From Halegenticoccus tardaugens (lineage in GTDB: Archaea > Halobacteriota > Halobacteria > Halobacteriales > Haloferacaceae), in assembly GCF_004116405.1 (NCBI RefSeq), contig NZ_SDIC01000009.1:1-64000 (forward strand): a stretch of 64,000 bases of DNA, given 5' to 3'. The notes under the pieces are model-generated. The model had not been told where the DNA came from. It did no database searches and saw only the letters and a program-made list of their open reading frames with translations. The translations under genes were made by a program, and so were the position numbers. Positions 61,795 through 64,000 of the stretch are shown here, piece after piece; the first letter of the stretch is position 1; each line of letters starts with the position of its first letter.

Positions 61795-62910
61795 ATGGAG
61801 GGGGAACGACGCGACTTTCTCGATACGCTGCTTTCGACGCCGAGTCCGTCCGGCTTCGAGGCGGCGGGACAGCGGGCGTGGGTCGAATACGTCTCGGCGT
61901 TCGCGGACGAGGTCAGCACCGACGCCTACGGCAACGCGGTCGCGGTCCACGAGGGGACCGACGACGGTCCGGCGATCGCGTTCGCCGGCCACGCGGACGA
62001 GATCGGCTACATCGTCCGTCGCATCGACGACGACGGCTTCCTCCGCATCGGTCCCATCGGCGGGGCCGATCGCACGGTCTCGAAGGGCCAGCACGTGACC
62101 GTCCACGCAGCGGAGGGGACGCCCGTGCCCGGCGTGATCGGGCAGACGGCGATCCACCTCCGCGAGCGGAGCGAGGAGGAGTACGAGGACATCGAAGCCC
62201 AGTTCGTCGACGTCGGCGCATCGAGCCGCGAGGAGGCGGCCGAACTCGTCGAAGTGGGCGATCCGGTCACCGTCCGCTCGACCGTCAGGGCGCTACGGGG
62301 CGCTCGATTCGCCGCGAGCGGATTGGACAACCGGGTCGGGACGTGGGCCGCGGCGGAGGGGCTCCGCCGGGCGGTTGAGGCCGACGCCGAGGCGACGGTC
62401 TACGCCGTCAGCACCGTTCAGGAGGAGGTGGGGTTGCAGGGCGCGAAGATGGTCGGCTTCGAACTCGCCCCGGACGCGCGGGTCGGTCGAGAGGAAGGGC
62501 TACGCGAACGGCGCTTCTGCGACGCCGTCGTCGCGGTCGACGTGACGCACGCGACCGACCACCCGAACGTCGACGCGAAGCGCCGCGATCCGGTGCGGCT
62601 GGGCGGCGGTCCCGTCGTCACGCGCGGGAGCGTGAACCACCCCGTGCTCGTCGAGTTGGCGCGCGACGCGGCCGCCGACGCGGGGGTCGACGTGCAACTC
62701 CAGGCGGCCGGGGTTCGGACCGGCACCGACGCGGACGCGTTCTACACCAGCCGCGGCGGCGTTCCGTCGCTCACGCTCGGGCTGCCGCTCCGGTACATGC
62801 ACACCCCGGTGGAGGTCGTCGACGAGACGGACCTCGACGGCGTTTCGGCCCTGCTCGGCGCGATCGTCGACCGCGCCGGCGACGTCGACTCGTTCTCGGT
62901 TCGAGTCTGA
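61795..62910 (+). CDS. M42-family metalloaminopeptidase (TET-like)
   Basis: A 371-aa zinc or cobalt peptidase, likely dodecameric, that trims peptides released by the proteasome. Metal ligands are in FAGHADEIGY (first), LDNRVGTWA (bridging Asp), VQEEVGLQGAK (catalytic Glu pair), and DVTHATDHP; a C-terminal RYMHTPVEV histidine also fits. ATG 61795 (MEGERRDFLDTLLS) is chosen; codons upstream to 61666 pass through the promoter region and are rejected. Monocistronic. Confidence 0.88.
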   Translation: MEGERRDFLDTLLSTPSPSGFEAAGQRAWVEYVSAFADEVSTDAYGNAVAVHEGTDDGPAIAFAGHADEIGYIVRRIDDDGFLRIGPIGGADRTVSKGQHVTVHAAEGTPVPGVIGQTAIHLRERSEEEYEDIEAQFVDVGASSREEAAELVEVGDPVTVRSTVRALRGARFAASGLDNRVGTWAAAEGLRRAVEADAEATVYAVSTVQEEVGLQGAKMVGFELAPDARVGREEGLRERRFCDAVVAVDVTHATDHPNVDAKRRDPVRLGGGPVVTRGSVNHPVLVELARDAAADAGVDVQLQAAGVRTGTDADAFYTSRGGVPSLTLGLPLRYMHTPVEVVDETDLDGVSALLGAIVDRAGDVDSFSVRV

Positions 62911-63006
62911 TCGCCCGCGCGCCGTCAGTTCCGCGCTTCGCACGCTCGCGGGAGGGGCGGGATCGACTTGGCAACGCTTAAAGGTCACCGCGAGTTTCTC
63001 TGAGAC

Positions 63007-63495
63007 ATGGCTGGAACCATCGAAGTGCTCGTTCCCGGCGGGCAGGCCAACCCCGGCCCGCCGCTCGGTCCGGAGCTCGGGCCGACCCCTGTGAACGTGC
63101 AGGACGTCGTGAACGAGATCAACGACCAGACCGCCGCGTTCGACGGCATGGAAGTGCCGGTCACCGTCGAGTACGACGACGACGGCTCGTTCTCCATCGA
63201 AGTGGGCGTCCCGCCGACGGCGGCGCTCATCAAGGACGAGGCCGGCTTCGACACCGGCAGCGGCGAGCCCCAGAAGGAGTTCGTCGCCGACATCTCCGTC
63301 GAACAGGTGAAGAAGATCGCAGAGCAAAAGCGGTCGGACCTCCTGGCGTACGACCTGAAGAACGCCGCGAAGGAGGTCGTGGGGACGTGCGCTTCCCTCG
63401 GCGTCACCATCGAGGGCAACGACGCCCGGGAGTTCAAAGAGCGCATCGACGGCGGCGAGTACGACGAGTACTTCGCCGAAGAAGCGGCGGCGTAG
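63007..63495 (+). CDS. rpl11: large ribosomal subunit protein L11
   Basis: 50S protein L11 (162 aa), GTPase-centre component that binds 23S rRNA. The start VLVPGGQANPGPPLGPELGP and the C-terminal domain (VVGTCASLGVTIEG) are classical. A TATA-like GCTTAAAG at 62977-62984 precedes ATG 63007 by 22 bp. It is its own transcript in haloarchaea; the L1 operon follows after 167 bp. Confidence 0.97.
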   Translation: MAGTIEVLVPGGQANPGPPLGPELGPTPVNVQDVVNEINDQTAAFDGMEVPVTVEYDDDGSFSIEVGVPPTAALIKDEAGFDTGSGEPQKEFVADISVEQVKKIAEQKRSDLLAYDLKNAAKEVVGTCASLGVTIEGNDAREFKERIDGGEYDEYFAEEAAA

Positions 63496-63568
63496 GATTT
63501 CCCGCTCTTTTGACTTCGCGGCGCGTCGTGCGTGAAACGCCGTCACGGCGTGTCTCCGCTTCGACGGG

Positions 63569-63662
63569 CTTAAGTAGCGCATCACCCTCGTGAGAACCGA
63601 GACAGGCTTCGCCTGTTTCACTGACCCGTAGGAGCAGATCCTGCGTACTACGGAGGTGAATA
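63569..63662 (+). promoter_or_regulatory. L1-operon promoter and structured leader
   Basis: TATA-like CTTAAGTA (63569-63576) would start a leader of about 65 nt. It has two hairpins: ACAGGC-TTC-GCCTGT (63602-63616) and CGTAGGA-GCAGA-TCCTGCG (63627-63645, one G-U). A strong Shine-Dalgarno GGAGGTGA lies just before the L1 ATG. L1 operons in archaea are known to be autoregulated by L1 binding to the mRNA leader, so one hairpin may be that site; which one I cannot tell. Confidence 0.6.
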
Positions 63663-64000
63663 ATGGCAGACGACACACTAGTGCAAGCGGTCTCTCGCGC
63701 ACTCGACGAGGCCCCGACGCGGAATTTCCGCGAAACGGTCGACCTCGCGATCAACCTGCGCGACCTAGATCTCAACGACCCGTCGAACCGCATCGACGAG
63801 GGAGTCGTCCTTCCCGCTGGGACCGGCCAGGACACGACGATCGTCGTGTTCGCCACCGGCGAGACGGCGCTCCGCGCCGAAGACGTGGCCGACCAGGTGC
63901 TCGGCCCCGACGACCTCGAAGAACTCGGCGACGACACCGACGCCGCCAAGGACCTGGCGGACGACACGGACTTCTTCGTCGCCGAAGCGAGCATGATGCA
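63663..64000 (+). CDS. rpl1: large ribosomal subunit protein L1, 5' part
   Basis: Partial: 112 codons, then the window ends. Protein starts [20 protein letters not shown], with [17 protein letters not shown] and [20 protein letters not shown], typical of L1. L1 forms the mobile stalk of the 50S subunit and binds E-site tRNA. The ATG at 63663 has a GGAGGTGA Shine-Dalgarno 4 bp upstream. L10 and L12 should follow beyond the window. Confidence 0.95.
   Translation, partial: MADDTLVQAVSRALDEAPTRNFRETVDLAINLRDLDLNDPSNRIDEGVVLPAGTGQDTTIVVFATGETALRAEDVADQVLGPDDLEELGDDTDAAKDLADDTDFFVAEASMM

Noticed and set aside
58008..62378. A plus-strand open frame of more than 1400 codons opposite tmcA
   Set aside because: It is antisense to the well-supported TmcA gene and its composition is that of a shadow frame (Arg/Glu/Val-rich, no family motif). 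High GC removes stop codons on the opposite strand.

Overview
This 64 kb window is chromosomal DNA from a haloarchaeon (class Halobacteria). The GC content is very high, predicted proteins are strongly acidic, and many genes have a TATA-like box about 24-35 bases before a start codon with almost no leader. The gene set is haloarchaeal throughout: archaeal primase and GINS, LSm next to L37e, CdcH/VAT, RtcB with archease, aRNase J, TmcA, L11/L1, and several families known only from haloarchaea (DUF5785, DUF5822, DUF7127). I see no insertion sequence, integrase, CRISPR array, rRNA or prophage. Nearly everything looks vertically inherited; the possible exceptions are the siderophore operon and an orphan DNA methyltransferase. 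The genus cannot be fixed from sequence reading alone.

Layout. 1-6.6 kb: 5' end of GTP cyclohydrolase III, uridine kinase, small conserved proteins, tRNA-Ser(UGA), a DUF2064-like protein, a beta-helix protein, an FeS uracil-DNA glycosylase and an Mrp/NBP35 ATPase. 6.6-18 kb: RNA repair (rtcB, archease), replication (priS-gins51), bcp, isoprenoid/RNA decay (idsA, RNase J) and an orphan N6-adenine methyltransferase. 18-31.5 kb: LSm-L37e, purF, a zinc alcohol dehydrogenase, COG0523 GTPase, mobA, yqeC, an FNR-like flavoprotein, tRNA-Leu(GAG), a BAT-type HTH regulator, an MBF1-like protein, AlaX editing protein and acyl-CoA dehydrogenase. 31.5-43 kb: a GT-C glycosyltransferase, HAD phosphatase, and a six-gene citrate-hydroxamate siderophore operon (dat-ddc-iucA-iucB-iucD-iucC) driven by a promoter whose TATA box is flanked by two DtxR/IdeR-like palindromes. 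43-52.6 kb: panB, a hydrolase, DUF7127-cdcH, a secreted DUF4397 protein, gltX, an NrpR-like regulator, a cyclase-family hydrolase and DUF456. 52.7-58.8 kb: a 7Fe-type ferredoxin, an electron-transfer flavoprotein operon (etfB-etfA-fixCX fusion-hypothetical) and an HTH-GNAT protein sharing its promoter motif. 58.8-64 kb: tmcA, M42 aminopeptidase, L11, and the start of the L1 operon with a structured leader.

How genes work together. dat and ddc would make 1,3-diaminopropane, iucD and iucB would hydroxylate and acetylate it, and iucA and iucC would attach it to citrate, giving a schizokinen-like iron chelator made under low iron. EtfAB and FixCX would pass electrons to the quinone pool, possibly with the nearby ferredoxin. 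RtcB and archease form the tRNA-splicing ligase system. MobA and YqeC point to maturation of molybdenum enzymes.

The most unexpected signals are non-coding: a pair of related intergenic elements (about 6.6 kb and 25.75 kb) whose 9-bp stem shows compensatory change; two promoter pairs with matching sequence outside the TATA box; a long hairpin-bearing leader before RNase J; and a 26-bp duplication of a catalytic-motif coding segment just after the cyclase stop codon. No completely new multi-gene system is evident. The strongest protein-level oddity is an internally duplicated helical domain fused to the N-terminus of EtfA.
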